DNA of 64,000 bases from positions 124,001 to 188,000 of the forward strand of contig NZ_FRCM01000008.1 of assembly GCF_900142915.1 (NCBI RefSeq), in the 5' to 3' direction. The DNA is from Mucilaginibacter sp. OK098. GTDB taxonomy: Bacteria > Bacteroidota > Bacteroidia > Sphingobacteriales > Sphingobacteriaceae. The translations under genes were made by a program, and so were the position numbers. Positions 45,058 to 54,071 of this stretch are shown here, piece by piece. The notes below the pieces were generated by a model that was not told where the DNA came from, searched no databases, and worked only from the letters and a program-made list of their open reading frames with translations. Each line of letters begins with the position of its first letter. Position 1 is the stretch's first letter.

Positions 45058-46593
45058 TTAATTAGTTGCGATTGGAAATACAGGAAATAATAAACTGGTA
45101 TTACTTACAAAGGCTAAGTGCTTGCTGTCAGGCGACCATGATGGGGTATTGATGGTTCCCTGCCCACCGTAAAGATAGGCAATAACTTTTGACGGACCAC
45201 CACCTACAGGCATTACCCTAAGGTAAACATGCTTATAAAAAGGATGATCGCCGGGAGACACTTCATTTTTCAGGAAGGTAATATACTCTATCCATTTTCC
45301 ATCAGGCGAAACGTGAGGGAACCAGTTATTATAATCGTCGTTTGTTAGTTGTGTTTGCTCGCTGCCATCAGCCTTCATACGCCAAACCTGCATTAAACCG
45401 CTGCGTACAGAGTTAAAGTAAATGTATTTTCCATCAGGCGAGTATTCGGGGCCGTCATCAAGCCCGGGGCTGTTGGTTAACCGTTCTTCGGGGCCACCAG
45501 CCGATGGGATACGATAAACGTCATACTCCTTATTCCGTTCTCCGCAAAATACGATGTATTTGCCATCGGGCGACCAGCCGTGCATGTATGACGGACCAAT
45601 CTCATTCATCCTGCGCGGCTCTCCTCCTTTTGTTGAAACAACCCAACCAATAGAGCTGCCTGTTTTGTCAGCGCTGCTTATGGCCAGCCATTTTCCGTCA
45701 AATGACAGCACATGATCATTATTGTTATTTTTTGCCGAACCTGTATTAAATACAGTCGGCATATTTGTTTTCAGGTCGAATTTATAAAGCAATCCTTCGC
45801 TGTTATAAAGCAGGTTCCTGCCGTCAGCCATCCAATTGGGCGCCTGCAATGATTTTGGCGACTGGTAAACAATCCGGCTGTTTTGTGTTTCAAGATCAAG
45901 TATCTCAATACTGCTTCCTAAATATTGGCGGTAAGGCACCAGGCTGGCCGGTGCGGGTACTACTATTCTTGTATTATTAAATGTAGCCTTTTCGGTAACA
46001 TTTGTGTTGTGCGAGCAGATGAAGATGCCAACATATACATCATCCCCCAAATCAATATCACTTACTTCTTCCTCAACAAAAAGTTCGCCTTTGTGCGCTA
46101 CAGACATGATGTATTTATTGCCATGCCTTTCCAGCTGGATAACATCAGCATGTGTAAGCGTTGATTTTTTCTCCTCAGTTTCGCCGCCAACCGTTTTACG
46201 AAATTGCAGTGAAGTTAACCCATCGCCATGTACTACCGCATTTACATGTTTTGAATTTGAATCGAGCGATGTACGCACCATCAAGCCAATCTTACGGTGA
46301 TCTTCAACACCTTTGCCAATAAAAGCGGCATTGGTGCGTAATATAAAATCGCCTTTCATGCGTTTCCAGACAAAATGAAAGCCATCGGCTTTTGCCCAAA
46401 TATTAGCGCCTGAGCCTGATAAATTGTACACCTGCAGTATTGGATCATAAGTGCCCGTACCTTTATGTTTTACAATCCCAACATCACCCTGCGCTTCAAA
46501 AATGCCTAAAGTTGTATTTTGAGCATGTGTTTGCTGGTGAAAAAGAGCAGAAGCAGCTAGGAAAAGAAAAAAATAAAAAATCTTTTTTTTCAT
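45058..46593 (-). CDS. Secreted protein with LamG/DUF1349-like and TolB-type propeller domains
   Basis: The protein has 511 residues with signal peptide ending at THAQ. Residues 25-210 (IWAKADGFHFVWKRMKGDF, KIGLMVRTSLDSNSKHVN, VYVGIFICSHN) look like a concanavalin-type sandwich. Residues 230-505 carry WD40/PD40 blades: MHGWSPDGKYIVFC, DDGPEYSPDGKYIYFN, WFPHVSPDGKWIEYI and PSWSPDSKHLAFV. There is no peptidase domain. It is the first gene of the catabolic block and probably binds or presents a carbohydrate. The function is not established. Confidence 0.8.
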   Translation of the reverse strand: MKKKIFYFFLFLAASALFHQQTHAQNTTLGIFEAQGDVGIVKHKGTGTYDPILQVYNLSGSGANIWAKADGFHFVWKRMKGDFILRTNAAFIGKGVEDHRKIGLMVRTSLDSNSKHVNAVVHGDGLTSLQFRKTVGGETEEKKSTLTHADVIQLERHGNKYIMSVAHKGELFVEEEVSDIDLGDDVYVGIFICSHNTNVTEKATFNNTRIVVPAPASLVPYRQYLGSSIEILDLETQNSRIVYQSPKSLQAPNWMADGRNLLYNSEGLLYKFDLKTNMPTVFNTGSAKNNNNDHVLSFDGKWLAISSADKTGSSIGWVVSTKGGEPRRMNEIGPSYMHGWSPDGKYIVFCGERNKEYDVYRIPSAGGPEERLTNSPGLDDGPEYSPDGKYIYFNSVRSGLMQVWRMKADGSEQTQLTNDDYNNWFPHVSPDGKWIEYITFLKNEVSPGDHPFYKHVYLRVMPVGGGPSKVIAYLYGGQGTINTPSWSPDSKHLAFVSNTSLLFPVFPIATN

Positions 46594-46728
46594 TTGAATT
46601 TAGGGTTTAACGGTCGGTAATGGGTTTACTAAGTTAAAAATCCATTTGTAAATGATATAATACTTTTTTAACATTAAACCATTTTTAATAAAATCAAACA
46701 ATATTGTTACAAGCTGCAGCATAAAACA

Positions 46729-46757
46729 GCAAAAGCCCCTAAAACAGGGGCTTTTGC
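46729..46757 (-). terminator. Terminator of the desaturase gene
   Basis: A perfect 12-bp stem, GCAAAAGCCCCT at 46729-46740 with 46746-46757, closes a 5-base loop. It lies 30 bases past the desaturase stop (minus strand). The U-rich flank is formed by the TTTT inside the stem and the following TGTTTTAT. The symmetric A/T tails could also stop traffic from the other side. Confidence 0.8.
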
Positions 46758-46786
46758 AATAAAATTAAAGTATTTTTTTGGCTGTA

Positions 46787-47857
46787 TTATTCAACCAGCA
46801 GCACACTCTCTTTAGGTACTGCAAATTCGTTTTTATCATCAACAATCACTTTGCAATGATCGGCATAAAATTCCTTCTTCGAATCGCGATAAGAACTAAC
46901 AGCACCAATAAGACTTAACAATTTAATATAATAAAATGCAAGGTCAACCTGGTACGGTTTAAAGCCTGAACGGGCGCTTTTTGGATACAGGTGGTGGTTG
47001 TTATGCCACTCGCCGGCTACAAACCCAGGCCAGATCTGGTTTATTGACATATCGTTGCGATTATAATCTACCCCGTCCCTGCGTTTATCCTCACCCTTGC
47101 CATGGCCTTCGTAATTAAATGTACGCACGCCTACAGCCCAAAAACCTGCCGCGCCAAAAACTGCACATGCTAATGCCGGGCCGCCTATTAAATAGAAGGC
47201 TGCAAACCAAAAGCTCCAGTTTAATATTATACCTATAATGGTGCGAAGCGGACTAACCAATGTGCCCCACTTTTTATATTGTGTATATGTGTTGGTTGTT
47301 ACACCGGTATGCTTCATTAAATTAACACACTTGGCATAATTACTTTCGCTCATGTTACGGTTTATCGGCTGATGATTTACATCGGCTAAAAAACAATAAA
47401 GAAAGCCACCTTGTGCGTTGTAAGGATCGCCGGGCTGATCAGAAAGCGCATGATGCACGTGGTGCGAAACTGCGTAGATCTCTTCAGGGATTATTTTGAG
47501 GGTAAGGTTTTGGGTAAAAAACCGCCAAAAATTGTTGCTGAATTTATAAGCGCCATGGGTACAATAACGGTGGTGCCATATGGTACCGTGTGTACCCATA
47601 AATATCATACTGTAAACAAAAGCCACCACGAGCCCTGTTATCGAAAAATATTTAAACAGGAACAGGAATAAAAACGGTGCTAAAAATATGATCATCATCC
47701 AGCTAAGAAACGACAGCCAGTTCTTTTTGGATTTAAAAACATTCAGCCTTGAAAAAAATTCTTTTATTATTTGACTGTTGGTAGGTTTTACAAGGTCGCC
47801 AAATTTATCCTTCCACCCGTAAGCAGGTGGTTCAAGCACTGTGTTTAAAAAAGCCAT
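46787..47857 (-). CDS. Acyl-CoA/acyl-lipid desaturase (delta-9 type)
   Basis: The protein has 356 residues. The three histidine boxes are H96-RYCT-H101, H132-HVHH136 and E-W-H285-NN-HH289, which bind the di-iron centre. Four hydrophobic segments surround them, with DQPGDPYNA after box two. The order and spacing match membrane fatty acid desaturases (stearoyl-CoA desaturase fold). It is a lone gene with its own terminator, consistent with membrane fluidity control. The 240-base upstream gap (47858-48097) shows no recognisable signal. Confidence 0.92.
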   Translation of the reverse strand: MAFLNTVLEPPAYGWKDKFGDLVKPTNSQIIKEFFSRLNVFKSKKNWLSFLSWMMIIFLAPFLFLFLFKYFSITGLVVAFVYSMIFMGTHGTIWHHRYCTHGAYKFSNNFWRFFTQNLTLKIIPEEIYAVSHHVHHALSDQPGDPYNAQGGFLYCFLADVNHQPINRNMSESNYAKCVNLMKHTGVTTNTYTQYKKWGTLVSPLRTIIGIILNWSFWFAAFYLIGGPALACAVFGAAGFWAVGVRTFNYEGHGKGEDKRRDGVDYNRNDMSINQIWPGFVAGEWHNNHHLYPKSARSGFKPYQVDLAFYYIKLLSLIGAVSSYRDSKKEFYADHCKVIVDDKNEFAVPKESVLLVE

Positions 47858-48097
47858 TTAAAGGGTTTAATATATAGTTTAATTAGAGTAAGAACACCGA
47901 AAAGTAGTTATTATTTCATGAACGCAGGCAATTAAAACACAACCATAACGAATAGTTAATACACAAATCCCCTGGAATTGTCATAATAATGTCTGCAAAA
48001 ACAGCTCTACGATACTTTAAAGGATGATTTGGAAGATTTAAAAAGTGTTTAAAAGACACGAAAATATCTTCCAAAAAAATAAATTATTTTATGATTA

Positions 48098-50020
48098 TTA
48101 AACATAAGCCCGCACCAATGGCAGGTTAAAGTAAAATGTGCTGCCTTTTCCAACCATTGAACTTACCGATAATTTACCGCCGTTAAGCTCAACCAGTTCC
48201 TTACATAAAAGCAGGCCTATGCCGGTACCCCTCTCGCCGGAGGTACCGGAAAGTGAAAAATGGGTATTGATAGAAAAGAGTTTTTCAATCTCATCAGCGT
48301 CCATTCCTTTGCCGGTATCGGTTACACTAATTATTATTGAGTTATCTTCAAGTTGGGTAGCAAGCGTAATGTTCCCTTTATTACCAGTAAACTTAATGGC
48401 ATTGCTTACCAGGTTCCTCAAAATAACTTTTATGTGATTTTCATCTGCCAATACAGACTGTCCGGCATAAGCCTTGTTGGTAAAATCAATACTTTTTAAT
48501 TGCAGATGGTGCATAAAGGTTTGTTCCATCTCAACACCCAGTAAAAATATATCAACGTTTGTTGAGTTTACATTTTTTCCTTTTATCTGGCTCCCGGCCC
48601 ATTCCGTAAGGTTTGAAAGAGTTAGCTCAGTGCCTTTCATAATAGGGCTTATCTCTTTCATTAATTCGCTCACTTCACCGGCATCAAGGTAGCCATCATT
48701 AAACATCTCAATAATGTTGCTCATATTTGCAATAGGCGTGCGCAAATCATGACCAATAACCGCCAGTAATTTATCCTTAAGGTCATTAACCGATTGCAAG
48801 TTAGTAGCCTGCATCTCAATCAATTCCTTTTGATTTAAAAGAGCGCTATGCTGGTTTTTTAATTTATTGCTCAGTAATTTCTTTTGTTTATAAAGATAGA
48901 AGGTAATAAAAAGCATGGATATTAATACCACCAGGGATGCAGCGAGTATTAAGATCAATTTGGTTTGGGCTTTTATTTTAGCTTTATTTTCCCTGTCGCC
49001 AGCCTCCATTAATTTTATATCATTAAGCTTTGAGTTTAGGGCGCTATGATCTTGTATAAGTTTAATGGTTTTTAGTTTAGTTGATGTGCTTATACTATCA
49101 TCCATAACAGCATATCTTTTTTGATAAGCCAAGGCACTTTTGAAATCATTTTTTAACTCATAGCTATTAACAAGCGCTTTATATCCTTCTACCTCCGCAT
49201 CAATTATGCCAATGCTATCAGCAAGGGTAATGCCCATTTTAGCGTAGCTAATTGCTGTATCGTATTTATGCAACTCATTGTACAGTAATGCATACTCGGT
49301 ATATAATTTAGCCCTTAAACGCTTGTTAGATGTTATTTTGCTCATGCTATATGAAATACTATCATATTTAAGTGCAGCAGGGTAATCTTTTTTAAACCTG
49401 TAAATACCGCCTAAACGCGCATACAAAACAGCTATATTTCCTTTGTCATTAATCTCCTGGTTTAATTTTAATGAATATTGAGCCGCCTCAACTGCCTTAT
49501 CATAATTTTTAGTGGCGCAATAAACGTATGATCTTTCACTATACACCTCGGCCAGCAATGCCTTATCTTTCCCTGCCAGGTATAGCGCCTTATCTAAATT
49601 AGCTAACGCTTGTTTATAATTGCCCAGATCAGCATAAGTACGACCGAGCGCGTTAAAACAATCGGAAAGATCAAGAGACTTGCCCGCTGGCAAATAGTTG
49701 GTTGCAGAGTTAAGGTAAAATAAACTTATTGGATAGTAAGATTGCGACCAATATATAAGCCCGATATTATAAAAACTACGGCCTTTTCCTGTGGCATAAT
49801 TTGATTCCTGGGAAAGCAAAAGGGCCTTTTCGGCTAATCTGCGTGCTAAATCCGGAGTGTTAAGATAAATATTATAGGCTGTGTTATTTAAATTATCAAT
49901 GTGCTTGTACAAAGCGGCGGTATCCCTTACGGGAGGATGGTCATGAACAACCCTTTGAGCTACGGATAATTTATATATTAATAACAGGGATAATAATAGT
50001 ATAAATCGCCTCATTCGCAT
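48098..50020 (-). CDS. Periplasmic-TPR sensor histidine kinase
   Basis: The protein has 640 residues. A signal peptide (ILLLSLLLIYKLSVAQ) is followed by about seven tetratricopeptide repeats to residue 330. Recognisable ones include GLIYWSQSYYPISLFYLNSA and GRTYADLGNYKQALANLDKA. A membrane helix LILILAASLVVLISMLFITF (about 355-375), a coiled coil and the kinase core complete it. The phospho-acceptor is in IGHDLRTPIANM (about 422), and the ATP lid has GERGTGIGLLLCKEL. No cognate regulator is adjacent. It diverges from the outer-membrane barrel gene at 50261. Confidence 0.9.
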   Translation of the reverse strand: MRMRRFILLLSLLLIYKLSVAQRVVHDHPPVRDTAALYKHIDNLNNTAYNIYLNTPDLARRLAEKALLLSQESNYATGKGRSFYNIGLIYWSQSYYPISLFYLNSATNYLPAGKSLDLSDCFNALGRTYADLGNYKQALANLDKALYLAGKDKALLAEVYSERSYVYCATKNYDKAVEAAQYSLKLNQEINDKGNIAVLYARLGGIYRFKKDYPAALKYDSISYSMSKITSNKRLRAKLYTEYALLYNELHKYDTAISYAKMGITLADSIGIIDAEVEGYKALVNSYELKNDFKSALAYQKRYAVMDDSISTSTKLKTIKLIQDHSALNSKLNDIKLMEAGDRENKAKIKAQTKLILILAASLVVLISMLFITFYLYKQKKLLSNKLKNQHSALLNQKELIEMQATNLQSVNDLKDKLLAVIGHDLRTPIANMSNIIEMFNDGYLDAGEVSELMKEISPIMKGTELTLSNLTEWAGSQIKGKNVNSTNVDIFLLGVEMEQTFMHHLQLKSIDFTNKAYAGQSVLADENHIKVILRNLVSNAIKFTGNKGNITLATQLEDNSIIISVTDTGKGMDADEIEKLFSINTHFSLSGTSGERGTGIGLLLCKELVELNGGKLSVSSMVGKGSTFYFNLPLVRAYV

Positions 50021-50146
50021 TTGTACGGTTGAAGCTGTTGAAAAGTTGTAAATATTGGAGGTGCTGTAAAGGTTGTAAGGGTTAGAATTGTAGTAGGTGT
50101 TATGTGTAGAGCAATCACAAAATCAACAATTCAAAATTCAATTGGC

Positions 50147-50195
50147 TGCAACAATTACATGACAATGAGCTTGTAATGCAACATTTATATGACAA
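50147..50195. promoter_or_regulatory. Pair of 19-bp direct repeats, 30 bp apart, between divergent genes
   Basis: TGCAACAATTACATGACAA at 50147-50165 and TGCAACATTTATATGACAA at 50177-50195 agree at 17 of 19 positions. Their 30-bp period puts both on the same face of the helix. They lie 66-114 bases before ATG 50261 and in the upstream region of the TPR kinase gene. This looks like an operator for a dimeric regulator, but none is identified. Confidence 0.5.
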
Positions 50196-50260
50196 GGATA
50201 TAAATTATTAAACCATAGGCATATCTTCATGGTTGGTAGCTGTTTATAGACATTTCTGAT

Positions 50261-53083
50261 ATGAAAAAACCCCTATTTTCGTTTCTTTTTTTATTCCTGC
50301 ATTACGCCGCAGCTTTTGCCCAGCAATCGCCCAAACCGCCATCACGGGAGGTATTCGGTACTATTGTTGACAGCACGGGCACCGTGCCAGCTGTTAATAT
50401 TAAGCTTACATCAGCTACTGACAGTGTTACGGTAACCAGTAATCTAAAAGGTGTTTATGATTTCCCGATAGTTATCTCAAAAAACTTTAAAATAACGGTA
50501 ACCGGAATTGGCTACCAGCCTTTTACCCGCCGTTATGTTATGGATAATGGCACCAAACCTATAAAGCTTGACCCTATTAAGCTAAAAGCGCAAACCAATA
50601 TGCTTAGTACGGTAACAATAAATGCTGTGATACCGATAGTTATTAAGGAGGATACCATTGAATATAAGGCAAGTGCTTACAAGGTACGGGAAGGATCGCC
50701 GGTAGAGGATCTGTTGAAAAAGCTTCCGGGGGTTAGTGTTGATGCCAATGGCAATGTTACCGCGCATGGCAAGCAGGTGTCAAAAGTAAGGGTTGATGGA
50801 AAGGATTATTTTACCGGCGATGTACAAACTGCTACCCAGAATTTACCTGCCGATATAGTTGAAACCATCCAGGTTATTGACGACTATGGAGACCAGGCGA
50901 ATTTAACGGGGATAAAAACCGGGGACCCGGATAAAATTTTAAACATCACCATTCAAAAGGGGAAAAAGAAAGGTCAGTTTGGACAAGGCACCATTGGCGC
51001 AGGGAACGAAGGGCGATACCAGGCCAAGCTATCAGCCAATGAATTTAATAACGACCAGCAGATCTCATTGCTTGGCACAGTTAATAATAATAACACCAAT
51101 GCATTTAACTTAAGCCAGGCAGGTGGCAGCGGCGGAAGATCAGGACGTTCGGGCGGTGGTGGTGGCAGCAGCGGAAGCGGTGTTAGTACAGCTAACGGCA
51201 TTACAGATAATAAATCATTAGGGCTAAACTACCGCGATGCCTGGGGTAAAAAAATAACCGTTTACGGAAGTTACAGCTTTGCTGATAAAAACACCAATAC
51301 AACCAGCACATCGCTGCAACAGGATATTTTCCAGTCAGGTTCATTGATAAATAATGATAACACTACCGATCAAAACCACAGCATTAATCATCGTTTTGAT
51401 TTTAACCTGGAGTATAAGATTGATACTTTAAACTATCTGAAATTCAACCCAAACTTCTCATACGGCACGTCAAATGATAACAATAGCGATATATTCAGTA
51501 ATATGCGAAACGGGGTAACGGTTAATGGTACGGAGTATTCATTAACCAATTCTTCTGCACCAAGTGGCGGCACTTCCATACTTTACAATCATAAGTTTAA
51601 GAAAAAAGGGCGAAATTTTAGTATAAACGCCGGTTATAGCTATACCAAGCACGACCAGGATTTTAATGATAAGTACACAACAGTTCAGGATAGCATTGTA
51701 AATCCCTTATACCAGCAAATAAACACCAACAGTAATTCAGATAAATTTAACATTCATCTATCATATCTTGAACCAATAGGCAAAACAACCTATCTTGAAG
51801 CTAACTATACCTACAGCTACACAAATACCGATAACAACCGGCACAACTACCGCATTGACCCCAAAACCGGCGTACAAACCTATGTTGACTCGTTAAGTAC
51901 GCTGTATAATTACCAGTTTATTACCAACCGCTTTGGGTTTAACCTGCGTGGTATAAAGACAAAATATAATTATACGGTGGGCATTTCTGCTCAACCGGCT
52001 ACCTTAACCGGTGAATCGCAAAATTTCCGTACCTCTACCAATACTTTTAATTTGGTACCTACAGCAAGGTTTGTATATAATTTTCAAAAAAATCATTCAT
52101 TAACCATTAATTATAGTGGAAACAGCAGCCAGCCAAGCTTTGCGCAGTTGCAGATCCAACCCGACTATTCAAATCCGCAAAATGTGGTTTATGGTAATCC
52201 CGATCTGAAACCATCTTTCAGCAACAGTATTAATTTAAGGTATAACCAATTTGACATAGCCAGCGGAAATTCGTTATTCACCAACCTGAGTTTCAATACC
52301 ATTGAAGATCAAATTGTTGCCAATACTGCGCCGGTAGTTTCAAATACAGCAACCAGTGGCACGGGCGGCACTGTTTCCACAAGTACCAAACAGGAAACCC
52401 ATTATTTAAACACCAATGGTTATTACTCTATGAACGGTAATTATGCCTTTTCAAAACCATTTGATAATCGCAAATTCACGGCAACTCTTAATGGTGGGGC
52501 ATCTTACAACAATAACATATCATACATTGAAGATCAGCGTAATCTTGGTAAAAACTGGGTTTTAAACCAGGGCGCAAAGCTGCGGGTTGATATCGACAGC
52601 GTAATGGACACTGAAGTAAGCGGCAATTACAGCATCAACAATACCAAATACAGCCTGCCATCTTCTATAAATACAAATGCCAAAACCTGGACAATTGGGC
52701 TAGACGGCCGCAACTATTTTTTTTATAACTGGATATTAGGCTATAACCTTACCCAAACCATAAACCAGGGTTTCAGCAGCACGGTAAAGGCTAACCCTAC
52801 CCTTTTAAGCTCGTATGTTGAATACCAGTTTTTGAAAAAGAACATCGCCTCGTTCCGTTTCCAGGCGTTCGATCTTTTTAACGAAAACACCGGAGTAAGC
52901 CGTACAGTAAGCGGCAACCAGATAATTGACGCCCGCACCAACCGGCTTGGACGTTATTTTATGCTAACATTTACCCTGCGTCTGCAAAAATTTGCCGGTG
53001 CTCAACCAAAAGGTGGTCGTGGCGGTGGCGGCCGCAGAGGCGGAGATTTTGGCGGTGGTGGTGGCAGACGAGGTAACGGATAG
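50261..53083 (+). CDS. TonB-dependent-receptor-like outer membrane beta-barrel protein
   Basis: The protein has 940 residues with signal peptide ending at AAAFAQ. A carboxypeptidase-like regulatory domain (about 30-110: REVFGTIVDSTGTVPAVNIK), a plug-like domain (about 130-230: GSPVEDLLKKLPGVSVDANG, GKQVSKVRVDGKDYF) and a large OMP_b-brl_3 barrel follow. Two glycine-rich stretches stand out: residues about 286-305 (GGSGGRSGRSGGGGGSSGSG) in the barrel's first part, and a Gly/Arg tail after about 915. It has no SusD partner, so general nutrient uptake of the SusC type is not indicated; peptide or siderophore-like uptake or a structural role is possible. Confidence 0.85.
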   Translation: MKKPLFSFLFLFLHYAAAFAQQSPKPPSREVFGTIVDSTGTVPAVNIKLTSATDSVTVTSNLKGVYDFPIVISKNFKITVTGIGYQPFTRRYVMDNGTKPIKLDPIKLKAQTNMLSTVTINAVIPIVIKEDTIEYKASAYKVREGSPVEDLLKKLPGVSVDANGNVTAHGKQVSKVRVDGKDYFTGDVQTATQNLPADIVETIQVIDDYGDQANLTGIKTGDPDKILNITIQKGKKKGQFGQGTIGAGNEGRYQAKLSANEFNNDQQISLLGTVNNNNTNAFNLSQAGGSGGRSGRSGGGGGSSGSGVSTANGITDNKSLGLNYRDAWGKKITVYGSYSFADKNTNTTSTSLQQDIFQSGSLINNDNTTDQNHSINHRFDFNLEYKIDTLNYLKFNPNFSYGTSNDNNSDIFSNMRNGVTVNGTEYSLTNSSAPSGGTSILYNHKFKKKGRNFSINAGYSYTKHDQDFNDKYTTVQDSIVNPLYQQINTNSNSDKFNIHLSYLEPIGKTTYLEANYTYSYTNTDNNRHNYRIDPKTGVQTYVDSLSTLYNYQFITNRFGFNLRGIKTKYNYTVGISAQPATLTGESQNFRTSTNTFNLVPTARFVYNFQKNHSLTINYSGNSSQPSFAQLQIQPDYSNPQNVVYGNPDLKPSFSNSINLRYNQFDIASGNSLFTNLSFNTIEDQIVANTAPVVSNTATSGTGGTVSTSTKQETHYLNTNGYYSMNGNYAFSKPFDNRKFTATLNGGASYNNNISYIEDQRNLGKNWVLNQGAKLRVDIDSVMDTEVSGNYSINNTKYSLPSSINTNAKTWTIGLDGRNYFFYNWILGYNLTQTINQGFSSTVKANPTLLSSYVEYQFLKKNIASFRFQAFDLFNENTGVSRTVSGNQIIDARTNRLGRYFMLTFTLRLQKFAGAQPKGGRGGGGRRGGDFGGGGGRRGNG

Positions 53084-53146
53084 GCTTCTTCATTTTATTT
53101 TTTGAATTTGATTGCACATGTTTTATATTGGCTGAAACCAATTAAT

Positions 53147-53839
53147 GTGAAATACTGCTCATTTTTAATTATTAGCCTGTTATACATAAGCAATTGTTTT
53201 GCTCAGGATACTGTTGACCGGAAAAACTGGTTAACCAATTCAGTTATTGAACGGTTTAGGGTTCTTAAAACTGATGAAAAAACAAGGGTCGGGGCATATA
53301 AGGCATTTTATAAACGCAGAACATTAATAGCCAGGGGCGATTACAATAAAGGTGAAAGAATTGGCATCTGGACCTTTTATGATGATGAAGGAAAATTGAA
53401 TGAGAAGTTCGATTATGATAAAAACGAATTTCTGTTTGAGGCGCCGATTGATACAGCAACAGAGATCCAGTTTAAGTTTGATGCCAACGTACTACCAACC
53501 GACAGGCTTACCAGGCCGCTTAAAATTGGGGGCACTTATTATGGTTTTATCCCTTACATAAATATATTTAAAGTACCATTTGATACCTATGGTGTTAATA
53601 TGGACTATTTTGATGCCGTTGTTGAATTATTGATAAGCCCCGGTGGAAGGCTGGCAGATTATAAAGTTCATTTATTTTCAAAAGTATACCAGTATACCCA
53701 AATTATTAATCTTGCTGTTGGCTTATTTAGCGAAGAAGATAAAAAGTTTGTCCCCGCTACTTTAAACCGGCAACCCGTATTGGCCCGGATATTTATACGA
53801 TGTTCAGTTAATGATGATGGGAGTTTGGATTTTTATTGA
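53147..53839 (+). CDS. Exported protein of unknown function with MORN-like motif
   Basis: From GTG 53147 the protein has 230 residues and opens with a clean signal peptide (KYCSFLIISLLYISNCFAQ). The frame is open from a TTG at 53102, but that start buries the signal behind 15 extra residues, so GTG is preferred. Residues 60-100 have YNKGERIGIWTFYDDEGKLN, a MORN/YwqK-type repeat. The C-terminal part has YFDAVVELLISPGGRLADYK and RIFIRCSVNDDGSLDFY, which recalls TonB C-terminal-like folds but is not certain. It lies just after the barrel gene and may be its partner. Confidence 0.6.
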   Translation: MKYCSFLIISLLYISNCFAQDTVDRKNWLTNSVIERFRVLKTDEKTRVGAYKAFYKRRTLIARGDYNKGERIGIWTFYDDEGKLNEKFDYDKNEFLFEAPIDTATEIQFKFDANVLPTDRLTRPLKIGGTYYGFIPYINIFKVPFDTYGVNMDYFDAVVELLISPGGRLADYKVHLFSKVYQYTQIINLAVGLFSEEDKKFVPATLNRQPVLARIFIRCSVNDDGSLDFY

Positions 53840-53843
53840 TTTA

Positions 53844-53997
53844 TTAGTTCATAGTTGATGGTTCATTGTTCATGGTATGATCATGCCTGAATATCATTGA
53901 CTTTTAAAAGGAGTATACAACAGCCCTTTCTTTTAATATCCTCGTTTACTACTGAAGCTATCTTTCTATGAACTATCAACTATGAACTATGAACTAA
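53844..53997. repeat. Stuttered-word hairpin, class B, before the LytS-like operon
   Basis: Segment 53846-53866 and segment 53968-53988 are inverse copies at 20 of 21 positions, made of TTCATAG and TTGATGG/TTGATAG words. The words are the same as at 29074-29120 and 30909-30938, over 20 kb away. The hairpin loop (about 100 bases) has no evident coding content. It fills most of the 232-base gap between 53839 and 54072. Confidence 0.6.
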
Positions 53998-54071
53998 AGG
54001 ATTCATCACATTTTTCCGGACTTTAATCACATTTATTTCCGGGTGAGCTTTTTGGGTGGTAAGCTTGTACT

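Noticed and set aside
26579..46593. Reading the block as myo-inositol catabolism
   Set aside because: The TIM barrels resemble IolE/IolI, but no IolB, IolC, IolD or IolG set is present; GMC, subunit 3, cytochrome c and DUF1080 fit 3-keto glycoside chemistry better.
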